A stretch of DNA of 64,000 bases, from positions 389,390 to 453,389 of the forward strand of contig NZ_JANKHG010000018.1 in assembly GCF_024623725.1 (NCBI RefSeq), in the 5' to 3' direction. Made by a program: the position numbers and the translations under genes. The stretch is from Limnobacter parvus. GTDB taxonomy: Bacteria; Pseudomonadota; Gammaproteobacteria; Burkholderiales; Burkholderiaceae_B. A model generated the notes under the pieces. That model saw only the letters and a program-made list of their open reading frames with translations, did not search any database and was not told the origin of the DNA. This document shows positions 41,565-50,468 of this stretch, in pieces; position 1 is the first letter of the stretch, and each line of letters starts with the position of its first letter.

Positions 41565-42113
41565 ATGAACAACCCATTGTGGCGACTGTTCAGCGGCACC
41601 GTGCGCGGCGTTAACCAAGCCATGGCTTATTTGTCCGCACTTCTGATTTTGGTGTGCTCATTCGTGCTGGTGTACGAAGTGATCACCCGCTATGTACTGA
41701 ATATTTCAAATGACTGGGTGATCGAACTCAGTATTTTCATGTTGATTGCCGCCACGTTTTTGGCAGCCGCGCACACGCAACGCGAACGCGGCCATGTGGG
41801 CATTGAAATTCTGGATGAAGTGATGTCCAAACGTGCCAGCCGAATTCGCCTTTTGTTTGGCGATATTTTGTCGATGTTGTTTTGCGGTTTGGTGGCGTAC
41901 TTGTCGGCAGTGTATTGCCACGAGGCCTGGGACCAAGGTTGGACAACCAGCTCCACCTGGGGGCCGCCATTGTGGATTCCTTACTTCTTCATGGCGTTCG
42001 GCATGCTGTTGCTGACGCTTCAATTCGTGGTGCAAATTCTGGAAGGTTTGATGGGCAAAGCGCCTGAACTTCCAAAGCACGGCCACGCAACCACCAGCGG
42101 ACAGGGAGGCTAA
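41565..42113 (+). CDS. dctQ: TRAP transporter small permease (DctQ)
   Basis: A 182-residue membrane protein with four transmembrane segments and the DctQ signature VYEVITRYVLNISNDWVIELSIFMLI. It complexes with DctM. The ATG at 41565 (GGAGAA before it) is chosen over the start 30 bases upstream. Its stop is separated from dctM by one base. Confidence 0.9.
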   Translation: MNNPLWRLFSGTVRGVNQAMAYLSALLILVCSFVLVYEVITRYVLNISNDWVIELSIFMLIAATFLAAAHTQRERGHVGIEILDEVMSKRASRIRLLFGDILSMLFCGLVAYLSAVYCHEAWDQGWTTSSTWGPPLWIPYFFMAFGMLLLTLQFVVQILEGLMGKAPELPKHGHATTSGQGG

Positions 42114-42114
42114 T

Positions 42115-43458
42115 ATGGGCGTCGTCGAAATTGGCCTGATTTATACGGCCCTTACTTTGGTGTTGTTGTTCTCGGGCATGCCCATCGCGTTTGCGCTGGG
42201 AAGTTCAGCCGTCATCATCATGTATTTTTTCATGCCTGCAACCAATATTCATTTGATTGCAGAAACCATTTTTGGTGAACTGGACAACTTCACCCTGCTC
42301 ACCATTCCGCTGTTCATTCTGATGGGGGCAGCCATTGGTAAAACCCGCGCAGCAGTAGATTTGTATGAATCTGCTTACCGCTGGTTGTACCGCATGCCCG
42401 GTAGCTTGGGCGTGGCCAACGTAATGGGTTGCACCATTTTTGCTGCGCTGTGCGGTTCAAGCCCTGCGACCTGTGCAGCCATTGGCGGCATGGGCATTCC
42501 GGAAATGCGCAAGCGTGGTTACACCGGTGCCTTGGCTTCTGGCCTGATTGCAGCGGGTGGCACACTGGGTATTCTGATTCCGCCCAGCATTACGCTGATT
42601 ATTTACGGCGTAATGGCTGAGCAATCCATCGGCAAGTTGTTTGTTGCGGGCATCGTGCCGGGCTTCCTGCTGGCCGTGCTGTTTTCAGTGTGGGTGGTGA
42701 TCAAATACATTCGCGATCGCCATGACTGGATGAAAACTGCAAGCCCCGAAGAAATTGCAGAGGTCAGCAAAAAAGAACATTTCACTTGGAAGGAAAAAAT
42801 GGAGTCGCTGCCGCGTCTGCTGCCTTTCCTTTTGCTGATTGGTTTGATCATGGGCGCCATGTACGGCGGCTTTGGTACACCTTCTGAAGTGGCGGGTGTG
42901 GGTGCAGTGGCTGCGCTTGTTCTGGTGATTGCGCTGTACAAGTGCTACCAGTGGAATGACCTGCGCGCTATTTTCACAGGCACTGCGAAAGAAAGCTGCA
43001 TGGTGATGATGATCATTGCCATGTCCTTCCTGTTCACCTATGTGATGAGTTACTTGCGCATTAGCCAAAGCATGGCGGAATGGCTGGTGGCACTGGAAAT
43101 GTCGAAGTGGGCCTTGTTGTTCTGGGTGAACATGCTGTTGCTGGTGTTGGGTTTCTTCCTGCCGCCGGTGGCGATTATCCTGATGATCACACCCGTAATC
43201 TTGCCGCCGATTCTGGCTGCTGGTTTTGACCCAATCTGGTTCGGCATTATTTTGACCATCAACATGGAACTGGGCTTGATAACACCGCCTGTGGGCTTGA
43301 ACCTGTTCGTGATCAACGGCATTGCGCCCGACATCAAGTTCGGTGAAATTTTCCGGGGCATTGTTCCGTTCATTCTGATTATTGCGGGTTACATCGCATT
43401 CCTGTCAGTGTTTCCGGAAGTGGTGCTGTTCTTGCCCGACATGTTCTACGATTATTAA
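42115..43458 (+). CDS. dctM: TRAP transporter large permease (DctM)
   Basis: A 447-residue polytopic membrane protein of 12 or more segments, with LLTIPLFILMGAAIGKT, FAALCGSSPATCAAIGGMGIPEMRKRGY and GGTLGILIPPSITLIIYG, the standard DctM motifs that form the transport path. With DctP and DctQ it makes a Na+-driven uptake system. The C-terminal hydrophilic end is short. It is 20 bases upstream of mdcA, linking transport to malonate decarboxylation. Confidence 0.93.
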   Translation: MGVVEIGLIYTALTLVLLFSGMPIAFALGSSAVIIMYFFMPATNIHLIAETIFGELDNFTLLTIPLFILMGAAIGKTRAAVDLYESAYRWLYRMPGSLGVANVMGCTIFAALCGSSPATCAAIGGMGIPEMRKRGYTGALASGLIAAGGTLGILIPPSITLIIYGVMAEQSIGKLFVAGIVPGFLLAVLFSVWVVIKYIRDRHDWMKTASPEEIAEVSKKEHFTWKEKMESLPRLLPFLLLIGLIMGAMYGGFGTPSEVAGVGAVAALVLVIALYKCYQWNDLRAIFTGTAKESCMVMMIIAMSFLFTYVMSYLRISQSMAEWLVALEMSKWALLFWVNMLLLVLGFFLPPVAIILMITPVILPPILAAGFDPIWFGIILTINMELGLITPPVGLNLFVINGIAPDIKFGEIFRGIVPFILIIAGYIAFLSVFPEVVLFLPDMFYDY

Positions 43459-43478
43459 AAGCGGCTAAGGATTCAACA

Positions 43479-45143
43479 ATGAGCATGACCAACACAGCAT
43501 GGCGCCAAGGGCAACAGTCCAAGGCAGCCCGGCTGGGCCGCGCCGCTCACCTTGCCGGCGGAAGTTCCGGCAAGGTGGTGCAAGCAGACCAAACTGTGGC
43601 TTTGCTTGAAAGTGTGGTGCAGCCAGGCGACAGGGTTTGTCTGGAAGGCAACAACCAGAAGCAGGCCGATTTTTTGGCGCAGTGTTTGGCCAAAGTGAAC
43701 CCGCAGCATGTGCATGATTTGCACCTGTTGCAATCGGTGGTGGCTTTGCCTGAACACACGGCACTGTTCGACAAAGGCATTGCAAAGGAAATTGATTTTT
43801 CCTTTTCCGGGCCCCAAGGCGCACGCCTTGCCAACCTGGTGGCAGCTGGAAAAATCAAAATCAATGCCATTCACACTTACCTTGAATTGTTTGGCCGCTA
43901 CTTTGTGGATTTAACGCCCAATGTGGCGTTAATTGCTGCAGAAGCGGCTGACGCACAGGGCAATTTGTACACCGGGCCCAATACTGAGGACACACCTGCC
44001 ATTGTGGAAGCGGCCGCTTTCAAAAACGGCATTGTGATTGTGCAGGTCAATGAAATACGCGACACCTTGCCACGTGTGGACGTGCCTGCAGATTGGGTGG
44101 ATTTTGTAATTCACGCCCCGCGCCCGAATTACATTGAACCGCTGTTCACACGCGACCCTGCACAAATTTCTGAAATACAAGTATTGATGGCCATGATGGT
44201 GATCAAAGGCATTTACGCTGAATATGGCGTGAAGCGTTTGAACCACGGCATTGGCTTTGACACCGCAGCCATTGAATTGCTGCTGCCCACGTACGGCGAA
44301 CAACTGGGCCTGAAAGGAAAAATTTGCACCAACTGGGCGCTGAACCCTCACCCCGCATTAATACCCGCCATCGAAGCAGGCTTTGTGCAAAGCGTACACA
44401 GTTTTGGCAGTGAATTGGGCATGGAAAAATACATAGCCGCACGGCCCGATGTGTTTTTCACGGGCAACGACGGCAGCATGCGTTCCAACCGCGCTTTCTG
44501 CCAGGCAGCAGGCCACTATGCTTGCGATTTGTTCATTGGTTCAACTTTGCAAATAGACACCTTTGGCAACAGCAGCACCGCCACCAAGGGCCGCATTGCC
44601 GGCTTTGGTGGTGCACCCAATATGGGGGCCGATGCACGTGGCCGCAGGCATGAAAGTGAAGCTTGGGTGAAAGCAGGGCGTGAAGCGCAAGCCAACCCCA
44701 AACACATGCCACGCGGGCGCAAGCTGGTGGTGCAAATGGTGGAAACATTCCGCGAGCACATGGCCCCAGCATTTGTAGAGCGTCTGGATGCTTGGGATTT
44801 GGCGGAAAGCATGGGTTTGAACAACCCGCCCGTGATGATTTTCGGTGATGATGTAACCCACATTGTGACTGAAGAAGGAATTGCCAATTTGCTGCTGTGT
44901 CGGGGTGAAGAAGAACGCGAGCAAGCCATTCGTGGCGTGGCGGGTTACACCGATGTGGGCATGGCCCGCGACAAAAAAATGGTGGAAGCGTTGCGCGCAC
45001 GTGGAGTAATTCGCCGCGCTGAAGATTTGGGCATTGCCCGGCGCGACGCCACCCGCGACCTGCTGGCCGCTAAGACCGTAAAAGATTTGGTGCGTGCTTC
45101 AGGCGGTTTGTACAACCCGCCCAGCCGTTTCCGCAACTGGTAA
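43479..45143 (+). CDS. mdcA: Malonate decarboxylase alpha subunit (acetyl-ACP:malonate ACP transferase)
   Basis: A 554-residue subunit with the CoA-transferase-like fold: VCLEGNNQKQADFLAQCLAK, NLYTGPNTEDTPAIVEAAAF, FFTGNDGSMRSNRAFCQAAG and GFGGAPNMGADARGRRH are conserved MdcA segments. It swaps the acetyl residue on the acyl carrier protein for malonate. Length matches the family. It leads the seven-gene mdc set, all on the plus strand with short gaps or overlaps. Confidence 0.95.
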   Translation: MSMTNTAWRQGQQSKAARLGRAAHLAGGSSGKVVQADQTVALLESVVQPGDRVCLEGNNQKQADFLAQCLAKVNPQHVHDLHLLQSVVALPEHTALFDKGIAKEIDFSFSGPQGARLANLVAAGKIKINAIHTYLELFGRYFVDLTPNVALIAAEAADAQGNLYTGPNTEDTPAIVEAAAFKNGIVIVQVNEIRDTLPRVDVPADWVDFVIHAPRPNYIEPLFTRDPAQISEIQVLMAMMVIKGIYAEYGVKRLNHGIGFDTAAIELLLPTYGEQLGLKGKICTNWALNPHPALIPAIEAGFVQSVHSFGSELGMEKYIAARPDVFFTGNDGSMRSNRAFCQAAGHYACDLFIGSTLQIDTFGNSSTATKGRIAGFGGAPNMGADARGRRHESEAWVKAGREAQANPKHMPRGRKLVVQMVETFREHMAPAFVERLDAWDLAESMGLNNPPVMIFGDDVTHIVTEEGIANLLLCRGEEEREQAIRGVAGYTDVGMARDKKMVEALRARGVIRRAEDLGIARRDATRDLLAAKTVKDLVRASGGLYNPPSRFRNW

Positions 45144-45154
45144 GGGCAAACACA

Positions 45155-45478
45155 ATGAGCATGGAACAACTGCGTTACAAGTTGCCCAGCAAGGCACAAG
45201 GCAAAGCCAGCGATGCCATTTTGGTGGGTGTTACCGCCAGTGGCAATTGCGAAGTGCTGCTTGAAAAAGACGGCGATGCTGCACATTGTTCAATCGATAT
45301 TCAAACTTCTGCACGCGGCTTTGGACAAATTTGGCAAGCCGTACTGACTGATTTTGCAGAACGCCAAAATGCAGGTGGTTTGAAAATTGAAATACACGAT
45401 GTGGGCGCCACACCTGCTGTGGTCAGCCTGCGGCTGGACCAGGCCATCGAGGCATGGGAGAACGAACATGGCCAATAG
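45155..45478 (+). CDS. mdcC: Malonate decarboxylase acyl carrier protein (delta subunit)
   Basis: A 107-residue carrier. Ser29 in VGVTASGNCEVLLE is the expected attachment site of the 2'-(5''-triphosphoribosyl)-3'-dephospho-CoA prosthetic group, made by MdcB and MdcG encoded downstream. The malonyl thioester carried here is decarboxylated by MdcD/MdcE. The 3' end overlaps mdcD by 11 bases, so the two are translationally coupled. Confidence 0.93.
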   Translation: MSMEQLRYKLPSKAQGKASDAILVGVTASGNCEVLLEKDGDAAHCSIDIQTSARGFGQIWQAVLTDFAERQNAGGLKIEIHDVGATPAVVSLRLDQAIEAWENEHGQ

Positions 45479-46367
45479 TTTTCTGGAAGCCAGTGCACGC
45501 GAGCGTGTGCACGGCGTGTGCGACGCAGGCAGTTTTCAGGAAATCCTGAAACCGGCAGATCGTATTAGCAGCCCGCACATGGCGCTGCTTGAACAACCCG
45601 TGGCATTTGACGATGGTGTGGTTATTGGGCGTGCTACTTTGGGTGGTGCACCTGTGCTGGTGGCCGCCCAGGAAGGTGAGTTTCTGGGCGGTGCCATTGG
45701 CGAGGTGCACGGTGCAAAAATTACCGCGCTGATTGCCAAAGCCGTTGAAGAAAAACCGCGCGCGGTGTTGTTGATTTTTGAAAGTGGTGGCGTGCGCCTG
45801 CACGAAGCCAATGCAGGGTTGATCGCAGTTTCCGAAATTATGCGGGCCGTGTGTTCAGCCCGCGCACAAGGTATTCAATTCATCGGCTTGATCGGCGGTG
45901 CAGCGGGCTGCTTCGGTGGCACGGGTCTAATTGCGCGTTGTTGCGATGTGTTGATTATGTCGGAAGAAGGGCGTTTGGCCATGTCGGGCCCAGAGGTGAT
46001 TGAAACCGTGTACGGCGTGGAAGAATTCGATTCACGCGACCGCGCCCTGGTGTGGCGTGTCAGCGGTGGCAAGCACCGTTATGTGATGGGCGATGTACAA
46101 GCTTTGGTGGCCGATGAAGTGAATGCGTTTCGAAATGCAGCACTTGGTGCACTCGATTCCGGAAAAGTGAATTTCGATTTGCACAACCTGGAAGCCGAGC
46201 ACGCCATGTTGACCCAACGGCTTGAACAATTCGGCGATTGCCGCGATGCCAAACAAATATGGCAGCGGCTGGGTTTGCCCAGCGCTGAAGAACTGGCCTT
46301 GATGCCAGCCAATGAATTTGTAGAGGCAACCGCCAGCGCCCGCAATGTGGCCAGGGGGGCACGATGA
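45468..46367 (+). CDS. mdcD: Malonate decarboxylase beta subunit
   Basis: A 299-residue protein of the carboxyltransferase/crotonase-like fold. ASARERVHGVCDAGSF, LLIFESGGVRLHEANAGLIAVSEIMRA and IGGAAGCFGGTGLIARCCDVLIMSEEGRLAMSGPEVIE are highly conserved in MdcD. With MdcE it removes CO2 from malonyl-ACP. The ATG at 45468 is inside the end of mdcC, and a longer upstream frame is ruled out by that overlap. The stop overlaps mdcE by 4 bases. Confidence 0.94.
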   Translation: MANSFLEASARERVHGVCDAGSFQEILKPADRISSPHMALLEQPVAFDDGVVIGRATLGGAPVLVAAQEGEFLGGAIGEVHGAKITALIAKAVEEKPRAVLLIFESGGVRLHEANAGLIAVSEIMRAVCSARAQGIQFIGLIGGAAGCFGGTGLIARCCDVLIMSEEGRLAMSGPEVIETVYGVEEFDSRDRALVWRVSGGKHRYVMGDVQALVADEVNAFRNAALGALDSGKVNFDLHNLEAEHAMLTQRLEQFGDCRDAKQIWQRLGLPSAEELALMPANEFVEATASARNVARGAR

Positions 46368-47089
46368 ACCGCGACCAAGTGTTGAACGCATTGTTTGCCG
46401 ATGGCTGGAAAGCCGAGTATCTGGAAGCTGATCATTTTTATGGTCGTGCCACCATTGGCAATCAGGAAGTGACCGTGATTGGCACGTCAGAGAAAGCCGA
46501 AGTGGGGGCCGACATGGCACTGACCATGGCGCGGGTGGTCATTCAAACCATCAAGGAACGTGCAGGCGAACCCATTGTGTTTTTACTCGATACACAAGGC
46601 CAGCGCCTTCGCCGCCGTGATGAGCTAATGGGTTTGAACGGCTACATGGCGCATTTGGCCAAGGCAGTTGAACTGGCGCGCCAGCGCGGCCACGTTATTT
46701 TGAGTGTGGTGTACGGCGAGGCTGTAAGCGGTGGCTACATAAGTACCGGCATGATGGCCGATGCTTGCTACGCACTGGCCGATGCAGAAATCAAGGTCAT
46801 GAACTTACCGGCCATGTCGCGCATTACGAAAATTCCCTTGGATCAATTGGAAGCACTGGCCAAGCAATCGCCCGTGTTTTCACCGGGGGTGGAAAATTAT
46901 TTGCGCATGGGCCACCTGGATGCGGTGTGGCAAGGCGATTATGCCGAGCAACTGGCGGCAGCCATCAAAAATTTGCAAACCAAAACCAGCGCTGAAATTG
47001 GCAAAGATTCACGCATTCAACGTGGCGTGGAACGCGGCGGCCGACGCACTGCGGGTGAAGTGATAAAACGCGTTCTGGGCCATGCTTGA
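46364..47089 (+). CDS. mdcE: Malonate decarboxylase gamma subunit
   Basis: A 241-residue partner of MdcD with the same fold. VIFQTIKERAGEPIVFLLDTQGQRLRRRDELMGLNGYMAHLAK and VYGEAVSGGYISTGMMADACYALADAEIKVMNLPAMSRIT are family-conserved. It completes the decarboxylase active site. ATGA coupling with mdcD upstream and an 8-base overlap with mdcG downstream show tight operon organisation. Confidence 0.93.
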   Translation: MNRDQVLNALFADGWKAEYLEADHFYGRATIGNQEVTVIGTSEKAEVGADMALTMARVVIQTIKERAGEPIVFLLDTQGQRLRRRDELMGLNGYMAHLAKAVELARQRGHVILSVVYGEAVSGGYISTGMMADACYALADAEIKVMNLPAMSRITKIPLDQLEALAKQSPVFSPGVENYLRMGHLDAVWQGDYAEQLAAAIKNLQTKTSAEIGKDSRIQRGVERGGRRTAGEVIKRVLGHA

Positions 47090-47783
47090 TGCACTGGGGC
47101 ATGCCTTCAACCGCCACGACCTGGTGTGGCTGAATATTGATGCGGTAAAGCACGCGGAATATTCAGGCCCTGCGCCCATGGAGCCCATCAGTGCCTTGTC
47201 GCTGTTGCACCGCTGGGTGCTGGGCAACTACCCGCTAATCGTGGCTCGCCAAGCCGATGTGCCGCAGGGCATGTTGCGCGTGGGGTTGGCCGAACCCGCT
47301 TCTTGGGGCAAACGGCGTTTGTCATTTCTGGTGAACCCAAGTGATGTGTTGCAACACCAAACAGGGCCCTTGCTTGCCGATGTTTTGGCCAAGTTGCCAC
47401 TCGGCTGGCGGTTTGGCGCCAATATGTTGCTGGTGTATTTGAATGAATTGAACATGCCCGCGCATGTGTACGGGTCAACAGCCATTGAGGCTTTAACAGG
47501 CTTGCCTTGCATCACTGAAAATTCTGATCTGGATGTGTTGTTCAAACCCACAAGTTGGGAAAGCGTTTCGGGATTGTGTGCGCGTTTGAAGCAGCTAAGC
47601 CAAGACCACCCCACATTCAAAGTCGATGGCGAGGTGTTGAACCCTGCAGGCGATGCGGTGCACTGGCTTGAACTGTGCAGCGAAAACGAACAGGTTTTGG
47701 CGAAAAGCAATACGGAAGTTCGCCTGATGAAATTAAGCGAATTCAAAAACGCTTTTGAACCGCAGGCCGGGGAAGTGCAATGA
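47082..47783 (+). CDS. mdcG: Phosphoribosyl-dephospho-CoA transferase (holo-ACP synthase)
   Basis: A 233-residue nucleotidyltransferase that attaches the prosthetic group to MdcC. HAFNRHDLVWLNIDAVKH starts the protein, and CITENSDLDVLFKP holds the D-x-D metal-binding pair of the nucleotidyltransferase fold. WAR/LGNYPLIVARQADVPQGMLRVGL matches MdcG. The start lies 8 bases inside mdcE and the stop overlaps mdcB by 4 bases. Confidence 0.92.
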   Translation: MLDALGHAFNRHDLVWLNIDAVKHAEYSGPAPMEPISALSLLHRWVLGNYPLIVARQADVPQGMLRVGLAEPASWGKRRLSFLVNPSDVLQHQTGPLLADVLAKLPLGWRFGANMLLVYLNELNMPAHVYGSTAIEALTGLPCITENSDLDVLFKPTSWESVSGLCARLKQLSQDHPTFKVDGEVLNPAGDAVHWLELCSENEQVLAKSNTEVRLMKLSEFKNAFEPQAGEVQ

Positions 47784-48691
47784 ACAACATGCGCGCACAG
47801 CCCCTTACCCAATCTACCCCACTTGCACAACAAATCGATGACATGGCTTGCATAGCCTTGGCGCAGGAAGTGCAGCTGGAGCTTAAGCCGGGCCTTGTGT
47901 GCCCCGGCAACAACGGCAGCCATTCTGACATGAACTGCAACACCTTTCACGCCAGTATTCATGCGCTGAAAGGCTACTTTGGTGCCTGCTTTCAAGCCGG
48001 GTATGAAGGCAAACAATTTCGCGAATTACAAGTGCTTGGCATGGCCGCTGAAAAGGCCATGTTCAATGCAACCCACCGCGTGAACACCCACAAGGGCGCA
48101 ATTTTTCTGATGGGTTTGTTGGCGGGTGCCGCCGGTGCGCAGTACCGTGACCGCCAATGTTTCAAACCCATGGAATTGGGGCGTTGGGTTGCGCAGCACT
48201 GGGGCGCCAATATTTTGTTGGCGGGTGTGCCCAGCTCAAATTCAAACGCCGAAACCACGCACGGCAGGCAGGTGAAAGATGCTTTTGGTTTGCCCGGCGC
48301 ACGTGAACAAGCCGCGCAAGGTTTCCCGGTTTTGTTCTGGACTACAGTGCCCCAATTGCGCTGGGCGCTGCTTGAGGGGCTTGATGCAGAAGCAGCCCAA
48401 CTGCACGCACTGGTGTGCACCATCGCCCAACTTCCTGATACCAATTTGGCGCACCGTGGCGGTTTGAAAGGCCTGCAATGGGCGCAAGCCCGTGTGGAGC
48501 AGTTCCTGGCGCAGGGCGGTGTGTTTTCACCCAGCTGGCGCAAAAATGCCCAGGCCATGTGCGCCGAATTCAAAGCGCAGTGGTTAAGCCCCGGTGGCAG
48601 TGCCGATCTGCTTTCAGCGGCGCTGTTCATTCAGTCACTTTCGGGTTTCAACACGCCAGTTGCGCCACGCATGGCGGAGTTCAACCGATGA
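47780..48691 (+). CDS. mdcB: Triphosphoribosyl-dephospho-CoA synthase
   Basis: A 303-residue enzyme that makes the prosthetic group precursor from ATP and dephospho-CoA. ALAQEVQLELKPGLVCPGNNGSHSDMNCNTFHASI is the CitG/MdcB active region, followed by GMAAEKAMFNATHRVNTHKGAIFLMGLLAGAAG. The start overlaps mdcG and the stop overlaps mdcH by 4 bases (ATGA). Confidence 0.93.
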   Translation: MNNMRAQPLTQSTPLAQQIDDMACIALAQEVQLELKPGLVCPGNNGSHSDMNCNTFHASIHALKGYFGACFQAGYEGKQFRELQVLGMAAEKAMFNATHRVNTHKGAIFLMGLLAGAAGAQYRDRQCFKPMELGRWVAQHWGANILLAGVPSSNSNAETTHGRQVKDAFGLPGAREQAAQGFPVLFWTTVPQLRWALLEGLDAEAAQLHALVCTIAQLPDTNLAHRGGLKGLQWAQARVEQFLAQGGVFSPSWRKNAQAMCAEFKAQWLSPGGSADLLSAALFIQSLSGFNTPVAPRMAEFNR

Positions 48692-49605
48692 GCCTGTGCA
48701 TTCTGTGCCCGGGGCAGGGTAGCCAATCCATCGACATGCTGCCCAGCCTGTTGGCCGAGCCTTTGCTTGCGCCGCACCTTCAACCCTTGCTGCGAGCCAT
48801 GCCTTTCGATGCCATGGCGGTGGCTCAAAATGCCAGTGAATGTTTTTTAAATGCCCATGCCCAACCCTTGATAGTGGCAGCAGGCGCTGCGGTTATTTCA
48901 GCCTTAAAAAATCAGGGCATTCGAATTGAATTAAGCGCGGGCTACAGCATTGGCGAACTAACTGCCCATGTAATGGTGGGCAGTATTCAAGCCAGCGATG
49001 CAGTGCGCTTGGCGGTGCAGCGCGCCCGCTGTATGGACAATGCAACCCCGCAAGGCCACGGCATGATGGCTGTGAAAGGTGTGCGACTGGAAAGGCTGGC
49101 CTTGATTGCACAGGAACATGGCTTGTACATCGCCATCGTGAACGATGAACAACATGCCGTGCTGGCGGGTAGCACCGCGGTGATGAAATCAATTTGCAAA
49201 GGCATTGAACGCGATTTTGGTGCCCATGTGGTGCACCTGAATGTGTCGGTGCCTTCGCACACCCCTTTGCTGCTGGGTGCAACGGTTGCTTTTCGCATGG
49301 CGCTGGCGCAAACACCTTGGCAGGCGTTTGATTGCCCGGTACTTAGTGCGTTGGACGGCAGCCCTGTTGAAACACAGGCGCATGCCGTTGAATGCTTGTC
49401 TCGCCAAATTTCTGAACCTCTGCAGTGGGCCAGAACACTCGACCTAAGCGCCGAGATGGGCGCCACGGTTTACTTTGAAGTGGGCCCGGGAAACACGCTG
49501 ACCCGCATGGCACGTGAGCGTTTTCCACGTGTGCCAGCGCGTTCATTGTCGGAATTCCATACATTCGATGGCGCATTGAACTGGTTGACTGAAAACACCC
49601 GATAA
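48688..49605 (+). CDS. mdcH: Malonate decarboxylase malonyl-CoA:ACP acyltransferase (epsilon)
   Basis: A 305-residue acyltransferase of the FabD fold that charges the carrier protein. CILCPGQGSQSIDMLPSLLA at the N-terminus, the nucleophile motif AGYSIGELTAHVM (Ser), ARCMDNATPQGHGMMAV (Arg) and SVPSHTPLLLG (His) give the catalytic set. ATG 48688 overlaps the mdcB stop; the much longer upstream open frame is ruled out by this. It is the last mdc gene. Confidence 0.93.
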   Translation: MSLCILCPGQGSQSIDMLPSLLAEPLLAPHLQPLLRAMPFDAMAVAQNASECFLNAHAQPLIVAAGAAVISALKNQGIRIELSAGYSIGELTAHVMVGSIQASDAVRLAVQRARCMDNATPQGHGMMAVKGVRLERLALIAQEHGLYIAIVNDEQHAVLAGSTAVMKSICKGIERDFGAHVVHLNVSVPSHTPLLLGATVAFRMALAQTPWQAFDCPVLSALDGSPVETQAHAVECLSRQISEPLQWARTLDLSAEMGATVYFEVGPGNTLTRMARERFPRVPARSLSEFHTFDGALNWLTENTR

Positions 49606-49628
49606 CAACACCAAGAAGGGGAGTTTTT

Positions 49629-50468
49629 GTGTACGCAGAACTAAGCATGGAGTTGTTTCACGGCATATTCACGCCGCAGGCCGTGGCGGCTTATATTGCG
49701 ATTGGCATCATCGCTGGCTTTTTGGCTGGCTTGCTGGGCGTGGGTGGTGGCAGTGTGTTGGTGCCTGCACTGGTGTGGGCATTCAATTTGGCCGCGCTGC
49801 CCCAACAGTGGATATTCCGCCTTGCGCTGGGCACTTCCATGGCCACCATTTTGTTCACCTCGGTTTCCAGTGTGCGCGCGCACCACCTGCATGGCGCTGT
49901 GCGTTGGGACGTGGTGAAAAATTTCATACCCGGCATATTGTTGGGCACCTTGTTTGGCACTTTTCTGGCCCGGCACGTCTCGTCCAATTTTCTGGTGCTT
50001 TTCTTCGCGCTGTTCATGGGCATGGTGTCGTTTCAAATGATTTTTGAATACAAACCCAAACCTGGCCGCGTGTTGCCGGGCAAGTGGGGGCAGTTCGTTG
50101 TGGCCGCGTTCATTGGCACGGCTTCTTCACTGGTGGCAGTGGGGGGTGGTGCGCTTACCGTGCCGTTTCTGGCGTGGTGCAATGTGCCCTTCAAAAAGGC
50201 AATTGGTACGGCATCTGCCATGGGTTTTCCAATTGCTGTGGGTGGCACCATCGGCTTTGTATTCAACGGCTGGACAGCGCCTGGTTTGCCACCCGGCAGC
50301 CTGGGTTTCGTTTACTTGCCAGCTTTGTTATTCACGGTGGTGGCTTCAGTATTGGTTGCGCCTTTCGGCGCAAAAGCCGCGCACATACTACCTGCCCATT
50401 TGCTGAAAAAAGTATTCGCGGTGGTGCTGTTTTTTATCGTGTTGAACATGTTGCGTGGGCTTTTGTAG
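49629..50468 (+). CDS. TauE/SafE (TSUP) family membrane permease
   Basis: A 279-residue protein with about eight transmembrane segments and the two TSUP repeats GLLGVGGGSVLVPALV and VAVGGGALTVPFLAW. The family moves organic anions and sulfur compounds out of or into cells. Start is GTG 49629 with AAGGGGAG before it; ATG 49647 has no such site. Location directly after mdcH (23 bases) suggests a link to malonate or acetate/sulfonate traffic, unproven. Its last 35 bases overlap the convergent kinase gene. Confidence 0.85.
   Translation: MYAELSMELFHGIFTPQAVAAYIAIGIIAGFLAGLLGVGGGSVLVPALVWAFNLAALPQQWIFRLALGTSMATILFTSVSSVRAHHLHGAVRWDVVKNFIPGILLGTLFGTFLARHVSSNFLVLFFALFMGMVSFQMIFEYKPKPGRVLPGKWGQFVVAAFIGTASSLVAVGGGALTVPFLAWCNVPFKKAIGTASAMGFPIAVGGTIGFVFNGWTAPGLPPGSLGFVYLPALLFTVVASVLVAPFGAKAAHILPAHLLKKVFAVVLFFIVLNMLRGLL

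Noticed and set aside
48478..48687. Long upstream extension of the mdcH frame inside mdcB.
   Set aside because: It overlaps mdcB entirely in another frame; the ATG at 48688 has the ATGA coupling and begins the acyltransferase motif.
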